DNA of 17,133 bases from an uncultured Planctomycetaceae bacterium (lineage in GTDB: Bacteria > Planctomycetota > Planctomycetia > Pirellulales > Pirellulaceae): NCBI GenBank assembly GCA_903927685.1, contig CAIYOB010001610.1, forward strand, positions 1-17,133, written 5' to 3'. Of this stretch, positions 1-7,082 are shown in pieces; positions within the stretch are counted from its first letter, which is position 1; each line of letters starts with the position of its first letter. The translations under genes and the position numbers were made by a program. Below the pieces are notes generated by a model. That model saw only the letters and a program-made list of their open reading frames with translations, was not told the DNA's origin and did no database searches.

Positions 1-2
1 AG

Positions 3-200
3 TCCGTGCTGCAGACGATCACCCGCTGGCGCCGGGAGTCCTCTCGCGACGAACTGATGACGGGCTTGTATCCGAATCCCGGCTTGGCGCGGATCACGTA
101 CCAGTTGTCCAGCGCCCTGTGGCGGGCCAGTCGCGACGGCGGCGAAGTCCGCTTCGCGAATCTCGATGCGCTGCTCGGTTTCGATGCGGACTTCCGGTGA
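3..200 (+). CDS. C-terminal end of unrecognised protein (cut by window edge)
   Basis: An open frame runs from the left edge to a TGA at 198-200, giving about 65 residues that are Arg-rich early on and end in LLGFDADFR. There is no credible start with a ribosome binding site inside the window, so I read it as the tail of a gene beginning upstream. I recognise no domain or motif and give no function. The 470 bp after its stop are repeat-rich and gene-free, which fits a gene end. It could also be a chance open frame in GC-rich DNA. Confidence 0.4.
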   Translation, partial: SVLQTITRWRRESSRDELMTGLYPNPGLARITYQLSSALWRASRDGGEVRFANLDALLGFDADFR

Positions 201-385
201 CAAGCGGTGGTAGATCATCCGTGGTAGACGGTGTTCTTGCAGCGACTTCGACGGCGTACAATAGCGGCCTGTTCTGACGCACAGCCGGCTGTCGGCGAAG
301 TTGCGCATTCTCATGGTCCCCGCCGGCCCCGTACCGAATGGTACGAGGTTGAGCGTGCTGGCGGCCTTGCCGCCATGGTAACCCG

Positions 386-436
386 ACGCGTCAGCGAGGA
401 ATCTGGCGGGAAACCGCTTCATCCTCGCTTACGCGT
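386..436. repeat. REP-like palindromic element
   Basis: The arms ACGCGTCAGCGAGG (386-399) and CCTCGCTTACGCGT (423-436) are inverted copies of 14 bp with one mismatch. They enclose an inner GCGG-GAAA-CCGC hairpin (406-417). The sequence CCCGACGCGTCAGCGAGG resembles an intergenic repeat that I recall as frequent in Pirellula/Rhodopirellula-type genomes; that recollection is not checked here. Such elements are usually dispersed, non-coding and possibly mobilised by RAYT-type transposases. No second copy is visible in this window. Confidence 0.6.
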
Positions 437-457
437 TTTGAAGTTGCGCATCTCGGG

Positions 458-519
458 GACCGCGAAGCGGTCAAACAACACAGCCCAGGGGCAGCGCAGC
501 CGCGGAACGCCACCCTGGG
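458..519. repeat. Second REP-like stem-loop unit
   Basis: A perfect GACCGC-GAA-GCGGTC hairpin (458-472) is followed by CCCAGGG (484-490) and its inverse CCCTGGG (513-519), which bracket a GC-rich core. The arrangement resembles another dispersed planctomycete intergenic unit known to me from memory. Nothing suggests translation. Confidence 0.45.
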
Positions 520-592
520 TAGCGAATGCGGCGCTAATCGCCGAATGTGAAGGGATCGCACACCGAAGCGACGTGTGGTAGCGGGTAAGGGA

Positions 593-649
593 GAGGCCGG
601 GAGTGCCGGCCTCCCCCTCCCCTTCGTCGCGATGGGGTCGATTCCCCAT
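593..649 (-). repeat. Two tandem stem-loops just after the RT gene
   Basis: Reading the minus strand past the maturase stop, a hairpin ATGGGG-AATCGA-CCCCAT (632-649) is followed by an 8-bp hairpin with arms at 593-600 and 606-613 and the 5-nt loop 601-605. Their place is where intron domains V and VI should be, but neither has the 34-nt domain V form (AGC triad, 2-nt bulge, GNRA loop). They may be transcription-end or REP-like structures. There is no T tract. Confidence 0.4.
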
Positions 650-670
650 ATTTACCGGCGTGAAGGTCTC

Positions 671-1909
671 TCACCGGGCGACCCCAACCAAAGTTGCCCC
701 GTTGCGAGGAATCACGCGGCGTGCTTCCCCACGAGCATCCCGGTACGTACAGAATTCCTCCAAGGTCAGTAAGCCCAACTTGCGGCGGAAAAATCCCCCG
801 CGGAGTTTCCGGTTGTCGTTGTAGTTTTTCCGCTTGAGCTTCATACTGCGAAGCCGCATGCGAATCCACGAGTCCAGTTTCTGGAACATCCAACGACACG
901 TGGAGAAGTTCGGGGCGAAGTAATTCGCCGTTCCCCTGATCACCCGATTCAGCTTCTCGATGGCCTCGGCATCCAGATTGCACTTGCGAACGGTTAATTC
1001 CCGGACCTTGGCCTTGAACTTCTGCACCGACTTTTCACGCATCCGGCGAGAGCGTGACGACAGGAAAAAGCCGAGAAACTCGTAGCCTTTCCCAAACGTC
1101 GTCACCTTCGTTTTCTCGGCGCTGAGTTGCAGTCCGAGAGCGTCCCGCAGCACGCGTTCGACCAAAACCAGTGCCTCGTGCGCTTGCCGTTCGGTCTGGC
1201 ACACGACAACGAAGTCGTCGGCATACCGTGCGAAATGGTAGCCCGCTTCCTGCAGTTGCCAGTCCAGGTGATTCAGCACAATGTTCGCCAGCAGTGGCGA
1301 GATCACTCCTCCTTGTGGTGTGCCGATGGTCGTCGGCTTGAAGACGCCGTCTTCCATCACCCCGGCCGTGAGAAATCCTTCAACCAGATCCAAAATGTTT
1401 CCATCCGCGATTTCGGCTGCCACCGCCTCCATGATCACGCGGTGAGGAATGTTGTCAAAGAACCCCGCGATGTCCGCGTCCAACACAACCTTGTATCCTT
1501 GGCGGTGGAGTTCCAAGACCCGCTCGATTGCCTGATGACAGTTCCGTCCACGAATAAATCCGAACGAGGCGTCGTGAAACCGCGGCTCAAAGATCGGCGC
1601 CAGAAGTCTTCGAACCACCTCTTGCGCCACACGATCCCGAACCACGGGAATTCCGAGCGGGCGGAGCTTATTCGATCCCGGACCTTTCGGAATATGCACT
1701 CGACGTAACGGTAGAGGCCGGAATACTCCGGTTTTCAAATCCCGCATCAATGCCGCGAGATTTTCCTCCAGGTTCGCTGCAAACATGGCGATGCTGACTT
1801 TGTCCACCCCCGCTGCTCCGCGATTCCGCTTCACGGCGAGGAAGGCTTGTTGCATCAGTTGGGGAGTAATCCTCCCGGTCAGCGAATGAACCTTGATTTT
1901 CTTGCTCAT
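671..1909 (-). CDS. ltrA: Group II intron reverse transcriptase/maturase
   Basis: This is the intron-encoded protein of a group II intron: it assists splicing of its RNA and copies it into DNA during retrohoming. It has 412 residues from the ATG at 1909, preceded by GAAAGG six bases upstream. RT signatures appear in order: RGAAGVD near 30-36, LRPLGIP near 82-88, the acidic block DADIAGFFDN (144-153), TPQGG (197-201) and the catalytic YADD (229-232). The maturase/thumb (X/GIIM) region occupies about 290-385. No C-terminal HNH endonuclease is present, as in endonuclease-less classes. The frame is intact, so the protein may be functional. A longer frame to 2017 adds an unlikely leader and lacks a better start. 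Confidence 0.95.
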   Translation of the reverse strand: MSKKIKVHSLTGRITPQLMQQAFLAVKRNRGAAGVDKVSIAMFAANLEENLAALMRDLKTGVFRPLPLRRVHIPKGPGSNKLRPLGIPVVRDRVAQEVVRRLLAPIFEPRFHDASFGFIRGRNCHQAIERVLELHRQGYKVVLDADIAGFFDNIPHRVIMEAVAAEIADGNILDLVEGFLTAGVMEDGVFKPTTIGTPQGGVISPLLANIVLNHLDWQLQEAGYHFARYADDFVVVCQTERQAHEALVLVERVLRDALGLQLSAEKTKVTTFGKGYEFLGFFLSSRSRRMREKSVQKFKAKVRELTVRKCNLDAEAIEKLNRVIRGTANYFAPNFSTCRWMFQKLDSWIRMRLRSMKLKRKNYNDNRKLRGGFFRRKLGLLTLEEFCTYRDARGEARRVIPRNGATLVGVAR

Positions 1910-2232
1910 GGTGAGCCTTTCACGCTCTGTAACCAGGCAGTTCGGAGCGTCAGGTTTTGGGGGATGTTTCTTAGCTTGGCCGCAATGCGGCGTCCTCGGT
2001 TGTCCCGGCCAGAGCACGGGCGGGCCAATTTGGGGCTTCTGCCGATTCGCTAACTTTCCTCATGATCCCGACATTCGTTCTGCCTCTTCGATCGGTTTCC
2101 CCTTTCGCTTCGGGCCGGTGCCGGCGTCGAAGCTACTCCGGTTCTGCTGCTGTCCCTAACGAGGAGGCGGCCAAGGCAGCCTTCTCCTCACCGCCGCGTT
2201 GCCCGCCCGGTTTTCGTCAGTGACTTATTGGG

Positions 2233-2352
2233 CGGCTTACCGACCGTCGGACGGCGTGGGACTTCACCGGTCATGGTCTCGGACCATTTTCTCCAGGCGG
2301 CTGCAGGTATCACCTGCGTGGCTCGTGGCCGATAACCGCATGCCCGGCCACG
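2233..2352 (-). other. Stem-loop cluster in the intron 5' region (likely domain I)
   Basis: Perfect short hairpins follow each other closely: ATGGTC-TCG-GACCAT (2273-2287), GCAGGT-ATC-ACCTGC (2303-2317) and the 8-bp arms CGTGGCCG/CGGCCACG (2324-2331 and 2345-2352). A CCGTC/GACGG pair lies near 2246-2256. The density of clean helices without coding sense supports a folded RNA such as intron domain I. I could not assign the EBS or IBS pairings. Confidence 0.4.
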
Positions 2353-2656
2353 TGAGGATCATCAGGACGACCCCCGACGCTTCTGCTAAGGGCGGTGCTT
2401 GGCGCTCCACGCCGGCCGAAACTGCCGTCTCCCGGAGTCTTCCTGCCTGGCCCCTTCGTGACGGTGCCTTCTCCGGTACCCCCGGTGGCGCCGCCCTGGC
2501 TGCTTACCCCCGCGAAGTTGCGAGGTGCGAGCAGGAAGTTCTGTACGGGTGCGGACCCGCACAGGTAGGTTTCGGTGCTACATGATCGCCTCCTTCCTTC
2601 ACCTCTCCGTTTCTTCTCTTTTGGTAAACTTAGTCCAAGCCACTGCGGCTCACGCA

Positions 2657-2667
2657 CCCCTTCGGGG
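2657..2667 (-). terminator. Short stem-loop after lipoprotein gene, possible weak terminator
   Basis: A CCCC-TTC-GGGG hairpin lies 28 bp past the stop of the lipoprotein gene, on the path of minus-strand transcription and just upstream of the presumed intron. It has no T tract on its 3' side in that direction. Endonuclease-less class C introns are known to insert after terminator-like hairpins, so it could also be part of the intron target site. Confidence 0.25.
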
Positions 2668-2694
2668 CAAAAGACGAGTTGCCGTGTGATCGGG

Positions 2695-3297
2695 CTACCG
2701 GGGCCGTTCAACCATCAGTTCTTCCTGCTGTGGGTCGTACACGTACCGCTGGCCGGCCGGCAGCTCGGGCAGTTGGATCAGGTTGGCTTCGATGATCTGG
2801 GTCATGAACTCGTCGTGGGATTTCGGGGCGTTGCCGTTCAGGGCCTTGTATTTGTTCAGCGCATCGGGAATCCGGATATTGAAGATCACCTTTTCCCGCA
2901 CGTTGAAGTACACCTTGGCGGGCGTGACCATGACTCCCTCGTGTTCGTCCAGGCTGCGGCCTTTCAAGCCCACGCCCTGCTCGGCTTTGACACGTTCCAT
3001 GTCGGCGGATGCCTCGGTCGCTGGCGGCTGATTGAGCGCCGGCGGGGCCAAATCCGGACCTGCGGCTGGCTCGGCAGCCGGCGGCTGGGTTGTAGCGGCA
3101 GGCACCGCGGGACCTTCCGCTGCCACCGGAGCCGGCTCGGTGCTGGCGGGAGCTGCCGGCGCCGGAGTCACCGCCGGCGCATCGGCGGCAACCGGGGCGG
3201 GGGCAGGATTGGACGCGGGTGGTTCCGGGGGTATTTCCGTCCCGCAACCAGCGAACACAGCCAAGGAAAGCCAAACAAAACAGGATCGAACGGTCAT
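2695..3297 (-). CDS. Pro/Ala-rich putative lipoprotein
   Basis: A 200-residue exported protein. The N-terminus has a short hydrophobic stretch ending in FAGC with Cys18, close to a lipobox, so it is probably lipid-anchored. Residues 22-95 are a low-complexity Pro/Ala linker, followed by a compact C-terminal domain of about 90 residues (NIRIPDALNKYKALNG ... LPAGQRYVYDP) that recalls pseudopilin-like or small planctomycete surface domains. Function is unknown. The start is well supported by GGGAGGAA about 6 bases upstream of the ATG. The gene begins 26 bp after the surE stop on the same strand, so the two are probably co-transcribed. Confidence 0.85.
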   Translation of the reverse strand: MTVRSCFVWLSLAVFAGCGTEIPPEPPASNPAPAPVAADAPAVTPAPAAPASTEPAPVAAEGPAVPAATTQPPAAEPAAGPDLAPPALNQPPATEASADMERVKAEQGVGLKGRSLDEHEGVMVTPAKVYFNVREKVIFNIRIPDALNKYKALNGNAPKSHDEFMTQIIEANLIQLPELPAGQRYVYDPQQEELMVERPR

Positions 3298-3323
3298 CGC
3301 GATTCCTCCCGAGGGGTTAGGTC

Positions 3324-4094
3324 CTACGAGTTAGGTTCCACTTGCAGGTTCCAGTTCTCCATCTCCCGCAAGGTGGGATACTTCGTCATTTCGTACTGCA
3401 GCGGCGTCAGCGTAACGAAGCCCTTCTTCAATGCGGTCAAGTCCGTTTCGTGTTCGCCGGCTTGAGGCGGCGGATCAGCGGTCGCCCAGAAATAGTCCCG
3501 GCCTCGTGGATCCTGACGCTTGATGTACCGCTCGCCGTACCGCTCGACACCCATCGGGACAATTCGCACCTGCGGCGTCCCCGTCAGCGCCGGCGTCGGG
3601 ATGTTCAGGTTGTACAACTGGCTGGCCGGCGACTTGAGCCGCAGGAGCTGCTCGATGATCTGCCGCGCCAGCCCGGCCGCCTTGTCGAACTGGGCGTGCG
3701 GATCGAACTCCAACGAGACCGCCACGCTGGTGATGTCAAAGAACGCGCCTTCGATCGCCGCGGCGACGGTACCCGAGTACAGCACGTTGATGCCGGCATT
3801 CAGGCCGCCGTTGATGCCGCTGACAATCAAGTCGGGCCGGCGCGGACAGAACTCAAAGACCCCGATCTTGACGCAATCCGCCGGACTGCCTTCGACCGCC
3901 CAGCCCCGCTGTCGCGGGCCGTCGAACACCTCCTGGCAGATCAACGGGCTCAGAAACGTGATCGAATGGCTGACGCCGCTTTGCTCATGAGCCGGCGCGA
4001 CCACGCAGACGTCGCCCAAGCGACGCAGTTCGCGTTCCATGGCCGCCAAGCCCGGGGCGTGTATTCCATCATCGTTCGTCAGCAGGATTTGCAC
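3324..4094 (-). CDS. surE: 5'/3'-nucleotidase SurE
   Basis: SurE is a metal-dependent phosphatase that hydrolyses nucleoside monophosphates and is linked to stationary-phase survival. The 256-residue product has the usual family length. It begins ILLTNDDG, with the metal-binding pair D8/D9, then QSG with S39, and the diagnostic SGINGGLNAGIN block with N95. I chose the GTG at 4094 because it places the NDDG motif next to the N-terminus as in the family; upstream in-frame codons add a 59-residue leader without homology. The ribosome binding site there is weak. It is the first gene of a likely two-gene unit with the lipoprotein gene. Confidence 0.95.
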   Translation of the reverse strand: MQILLTNDDGIHAPGLAAMERELRRLGDVCVVAPAHEQSGVSHSITFLSPLICQEVFDGPRQRGWAVEGSPADCVKIGVFEFCPRRPDLIVSGINGGLNAGINVLYSGTVAAAIEGAFFDITSVAVSLEFDPHAQFDKAAGLARQIIEQLLRLKSPASQLYNLNIPTPALTGTPQVRIVPMGVERYGERYIKRQDPRGRDYFWATADPPPQAGEHETDLTALKKGFVTLTPLQYEMTKYPTLREMENWNLQVEPNS

Positions 4095-4197
4095 GGCAGA
4101 GGATCCGTAAGAGGCCGTCCGGTGGTTCTTCCGGAGCGACAGTATACGGGCTGGCAGGCTCCCGAGCAACGACGTGTGAGTCTTTCGAGGAACGGCC

Positions 4198-4223
4198 TTG
4201 ATCCGCTGCCTTGATCCGTTGCC
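4198..4223. repeat. 13-bp tandem direct repeat in divergent promoter region
   Basis: TTGATCCGCTGCC (4198-4210) is immediately followed by TTGATCCGTTGCC (4211-4223), differing at one base. It lies between surE and the flavoprotein gene, which diverge, and the second copy overlaps the proposed -35 hexamer. This could be an operator for a tandem-binding regulator, but no bound factor can be named and chance duplication is possible. Confidence 0.45.
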
Positions 4224-4247
4224 GAGCTGTCCCGACCCAAGTATATT
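4219..4247 (+). promoter_or_regulatory. Candidate sigma70 promoter for the flavoprotein operon
   Basis: TTGCCG (4219-4224) and TATATT (4242-4247) are separated by 17 bp, close to the sigma70 consensus. The predicted start near 4254 would give a leader of about 50 nt before the ATG at 4306. Prediction is by eye only. Confidence 0.45.
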
Positions 4248-4305
4248 CGGATCTGCGGGCGGACAAACCAAACCATCTTGATTGCGGACTGGAGGATGAG
4301 CGGCG

Positions 4306-5679
4306 ATGAGCGAACCGATTTCTCGTCGAGACTGGATGCGGATGTTGGGGGCTACGGGAGCAGCCGCCGGGCTCGGCGGATTGGCGGTTCACCCGGATGG
4401 CGGAGCGGCGGAAGTGCCGCGCGAGTCGGGGTTCCAAGGCACGGTCGTCGACCCCAACGCGACCCAGGCCACCGCTTCGTGCCCCACGCTGGTGAACGGC
4501 CGAGTCATCCAGCCGCAGCGCGAGCTGTCCGTCTTGCATCAGACCGACGTCCTGGTGGTTGGCGGCGGGACCGCGGGCGTGACGGCGGCGTTGGCGGCCA
4601 AGCGGACCGGCGCGGACGTGACGCTGGTGGAACGTTACGGACACCTGGGCGGCCTGTGGACCGGCGGCTTGGTGCTGGTGGTGATTGGACATATCGTCAA
4701 AGGCGGCAAGCAGGTGTGCCAGGGGATCGGCGAGGAGATGCTTCTCCGCCTGGACAAGCTTGACCGCGGGATCGTCAACCGCCGCCCGGGCGTGAATCCG
4801 ACGGTGGATGCCGAGGCCCTGAAATACGTCATGGTCGACATGCTCGCCGAAGCGAACATCAAGACGTTTCTGCACTGCTGGGGTGTCGACGCCATCCTGG
4901 AAGGCAATGCCGTCCGGGGAGCCGTGTTCGAGAGCAAATCCGGCCGCCAGGCAATTCTGGCCAAGACGGTGATCGACGCGACCGGGGACGGCGATGTGTA
5001 CGCCGCCGCCGGGGCGACCTTCCAGCGCTGCACGTACAGTCTGGGCCTGGTCTCCCGCATCGGGGAATTGGACAAGGTCGACAAGGCCAAGGCCGACCCG
5101 ACCAAGAAACCGCGCGGGCTGGGCTCGGTCACGCCGCTGGCCGGCGTCAACTGGGTGAATATGACGGGCCCCGAAGCCGACGGGCTGGACGTGGCGGAAC
5201 TGTCCCGGCTGGAAATGAATCACCGCCGGCAGATCTGGAAGACCGTCCAAGGGATCCGGGCGACTCCGGGATACGAGCGGGTGTCGCTGCTGGAGACCGC
5301 CCCGCAACTGGGCGTGCGCATCACGCGGCTGCTGCAGGGCGTCCAGGCGGTAACGTACGCCGATATCCAGGCCGGGACGCGATATCCCGAAGTGGTCGCG
5401 GTCGGCGGGTCGTGGAGCGGCGAGCGGACGGAGTGGCAGATCCCCTACGGCGCGCTGGTTCCGAAGAGCGGCGTCGAGAACGTGCTGGCCGCTGGCCGCT
5501 GTATCTCGGCCGACTTGCGGGCCGCCGATGCAATCCGCGTGATTCCGATCTGCTGGATCACCGGCCATGCCGCCGGAGTGGCCGCCGCCGTCGCGGTCCA
5601 GGACAACTGCCCGGTGCGCGCGGTGGATGTGCCCAAGCTGCAGAAGATCCTCAAGGAACAGCAGGCATACTTGGGGTAG
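4306..5679 (+). CDS. Tat-exported FAD-dependent oxidoreductase (PF12831-like)
   Basis: A 457-residue flavoprotein. It opens with a twin-arginine signal, SRRDWMRML (6-14), followed by a Gly/Ala hydrophobic stretch and a probable cleavage near GGAAEV (32-37), so it should be folded with FAD and exported by Tat. The FAD-binding motif is VVGGGTAGVTAA (84-95) with the ribose-binding acid at E109; DATGDGD near 225 and the C-terminal AAGRCISAD ... GHAAG region fit the FAD_oxidored family. The substrate is unknown. GGAGG lies ten bases before the ATG. The polyferredoxin gene starts 40 bp later, suggesting that these two proteins exchange electrons. Reductase activity is inference; family members also act as dehydrogenases. 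Confidence 0.88.
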   Translation: MSEPISRRDWMRMLGATGAAAGLGGLAVHPDGGAAEVPRESGFQGTVVDPNATQATASCPTLVNGRVIQPQRELSVLHQTDVLVVGGGTAGVTAALAAKRTGADVTLVERYGHLGGLWTGGLVLVVIGHIVKGGKQVCQGIGEEMLLRLDKLDRGIVNRRPGVNPTVDAEALKYVMVDMLAEANIKTFLHCWGVDAILEGNAVRGAVFESKSGRQAILAKTVIDATGDGDVYAAAGATFQRCTYSLGLVSRIGELDKVDKAKADPTKKPRGLGSVTPLAGVNWVNMTGPEADGLDVAELSRLEMNHRRQIWKTVQGIRATPGYERVSLLETAPQLGVRITRLLQGVQAVTYADIQAGTRYPEVVAVGGSWSGERTEWQIPYGALVPKSGVENVLAAGRCISADLRAADAIRVIPICWITGHAAGVAAAVAVQDNCPVRAVDVPKLQKILKEQQAYLG

Positions 5680-5719
5680 GACCGCACGCGACACGGCACT
5701 CGTTGCTTCCGGTCCGTTC

Positions 5720-6967
5720 ATGAGGAGAAGGGACACTTTGCGTCTCGCACGTGCTGGCACCGATCAGATCGACGCTCCGGCGTCGGCGTCGCGCTCCTGG
5801 CGGCGGTGGGCGGTGCGATTCGCCTGCCTGGCGGCCGCTTGCGGACTGCTGGTTCCGGCGTGGCCCTGGGACGCGGCGACGCTGGTCGTCCCGGCGCTCA
5901 GCCCCTACGTCGCCGGCGGGGCCGCGCTGGCCGCCCGCACGGTCAGCCAGGTGACGCTGCTGGCCGTGCCGGTGTTGTTGATCGTCTTGGTTCGGCGCCG
6001 CTGGTTCTGCCGCTTCGTCTGCCCCACGGGGTTGTTGGCGGATCTGGTGGGCCGGCTGCGCGGGCCCCGAGCCCCCCGCGGGTCCAAGCTGCCGCCGTTG
6101 GGTCAGTGGCTGGCACTGCTGACGCTCGGCGGCGCTGTGGTCGGCTGGCCGTTGTTCCTGTGGCTGGATCCCCTGGCGATTTTCGCCGGCTTTGTCCATG
6201 CCTGGGGACGCGGCCCGGGCTGGGTTGCCTGGCTGAGCGCCATAGGCCTGCCGCTCGTCTTGCTGATCAGTCTGCTGGTGCCCGGCGTCTGGTGCGCTCG
6301 GCTATGTCCCCTGGGGGCGACTCAGGATTTGTTGGCGTGGCCGATGTGGAAGCTCCGTCGCCGCCGGCCCAGCGAGACGCCGCCGCCGGCCGCTTGGCCG
6401 CTGACTCGGCGGGTGCTGGTCGCCGGCGGCTTGGGGGCAATCGGCTCGCTGCCCGTGCTGCGGTGGTTGAGTCGCGGTGCCGTCCCGCCGCTACGGCCGC
6501 CCGGCGCGGTTGCGGGCAGCCTGTTCACCGCGCTGTGTGTCCGCTGTGGGAGCTGTGCCCGCGTCTGTCCGTCGAGGCTCCTGCATCCCGACCTGGGGCA
6601 GTTCGGCGCAGACTCGCTCCTGACGCCGGTGGTCCGCTATCAAGACCAGTACTGTCTGGAGACCTGCCAGCGGTGCACCCGGGTCTGCCCCAGCGGAGCC
6701 CTGCGGCCGCTGACGGCAGCTGACAAACCGCACGCGGCGATCGGCCTGCCGCGAGTCGATATGTCGATCTGTCTGCTCGGCGACGACCACGAATGCGCGA
6801 TCTGCTGTAATGCGTGCCCGTACGGCGCGATCCGGCTGGTGTTTTCGGAAGAGACCTACTTGAACACGCCCACGATCGACGCCGAGCGGTGCAACGGCTG
6901 CGGCGCGTGTCAGGTCCGCTGTCCGACGAAACCAGACAAGGCGATCGTGATACTTCCGGTAACTTGA
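5720..6967 (+). CDS. Membrane polyferredoxin, apparent NapH-NapG (MauN-MauM) fusion
   Basis: A 415-residue protein. Residues about 30-210 form a NapH-like membrane part with roughly four hydrophobic helices and two CxxxCP motifs (C97/C101 and C192/C196). Residues about 265-415 form a NapG-like part with four cysteine clusters: C273/276/279/283, C312/316/319/323, C359/362/363/366 and C391/394/397/401, able to bind up to four [4Fe-4S] centres. At the junction sits LTRRVLVAGGLGAIG (228-242), which looks like a NapG Tat signal now internal. Such proteins pass electrons from quinol to exported acceptors. I chose the ATG at 5720, although no clear ribosome binding site precedes it. It is the second gene after the flavoprotein. 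Confidence 0.88.
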   Translation: MRRRDTLRLARAGTDQIDAPASASRSWRRWAVRFACLAAACGLLVPAWPWDAATLVVPALSPYVAGGAALAARTVSQVTLLAVPVLLIVLVRRRWFCRFVCPTGLLADLVGRLRGPRAPRGSKLPPLGQWLALLTLGGAVVGWPLFLWLDPLAIFAGFVHAWGRGPGWVAWLSAIGLPLVLLISLLVPGVWCARLCPLGATQDLLAWPMWKLRRRRPSETPPPAAWPLTRRVLVAGGLGAIGSLPVLRWLSRGAVPPLRPPGAVAGSLFTALCVRCGSCARVCPSRLLHPDLGQFGADSLLTPVVRYQDQYCLETCQRCTRVCPSGALRPLTAADKPHAAIGLPRVDMSICLLGDDHECAICCNACPYGAIRLVFSEETYLNTPTIDAERCNGCGACQVRCPTKPDKAIVILPVT

Positions 6968-6986
6968 CTGCACGCCGTCGGCACGC

Positions 6987-7082
6987 TCAATTCGCCGCAA
7001 GGACCAGTTGCACCGCGTCAGCCAGCACGTAACCGTCGGTGTCGGCGTGGGAGATCTCGACCCGGTACGCGATGTTCGCGCC
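6987..7082 (-). other. Out-of-frame remnant of golvesin-like C-terminal domain
   Basis: In the frame next to that of the flavoprotein gene, 31 codons encode GANIAYRVE followed by [17 protein letters not shown] and end in TGA at 6987-6989. This resembles the last strand of golvesin-like C-terminal domains, which usually close many planctomycete PF12831 proteins. The start of that domain, [12 protein letters not shown], is in the gene's own frame directly before the switch, so the middle is missing. Confidence 0.7.

Larger units (their letters stand above)
201..670. other. Gene-free, palindrome-rich intergenic block
   Basis: This 470-bp stretch lies between the truncated first gene and the stop codon of the intron reverse transcriptase. 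Open frames here do not resemble proteins. It is packed with perfect short stem-loops: CGTACC-GAAT-GGTACG (330-345), GGCGGC-CTT-GCCGCC (360-374), the long arms at 386-436, GACCGC-GAA-GCGGTC (458-472), the CCCAGGG/CCCTGGG pair (484-519), GAGGCCGG/CCGGCCTC (593-613) and ATGGGG/CCCCAT (632-649). This is the signature of REP-like dispersed repeats rather than coding DNA. Confidence 0.6.
671..2562 (-). mobile_element. Group II intron-type retroelement (3' limit unresolved)
   Basis: The maturase gene is preceded on its own strand by about 650 nt of non-coding, stem-loop-rich sequence, the usual size for domains I-III. A plausible 5' splice boundary is GTGCGGGTCC, read on the minus strand from 2562, matching the GUGYG consensus. 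An alternative GTGCGTGAGCC lies about 95 bp further upstream. No classical domain V/VI was found between 671 and the repeats at 386-649, so the 3' limit given is simply the gene end. The element may be 3'-truncated or have a divergent domain V. Confidence 0.55.

Noticed and set aside
391..430. Domain V-like hairpin (AGC start and GAAA loop)
   Set aside because: It has the right look only on the plus strand, opposite to the intron, and its internal loops are too large; it belongs to the palindromic repeat.
2575..3465. A 296-codon plus-strand frame
   Set aside because: It crosses the lipoprotein gene and part of surE on the other strand and has no protein-like motif; the minus-strand genes have a good ribosome binding site and family motifs.
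4069..5760. A 563-codon minus-strand frame
   Set aside because: It lies opposite the flavoprotein gene and its sequence is low-complexity, Arg/Gly/His-rich; the plus strand carries a full FAD motif and Tat signal.
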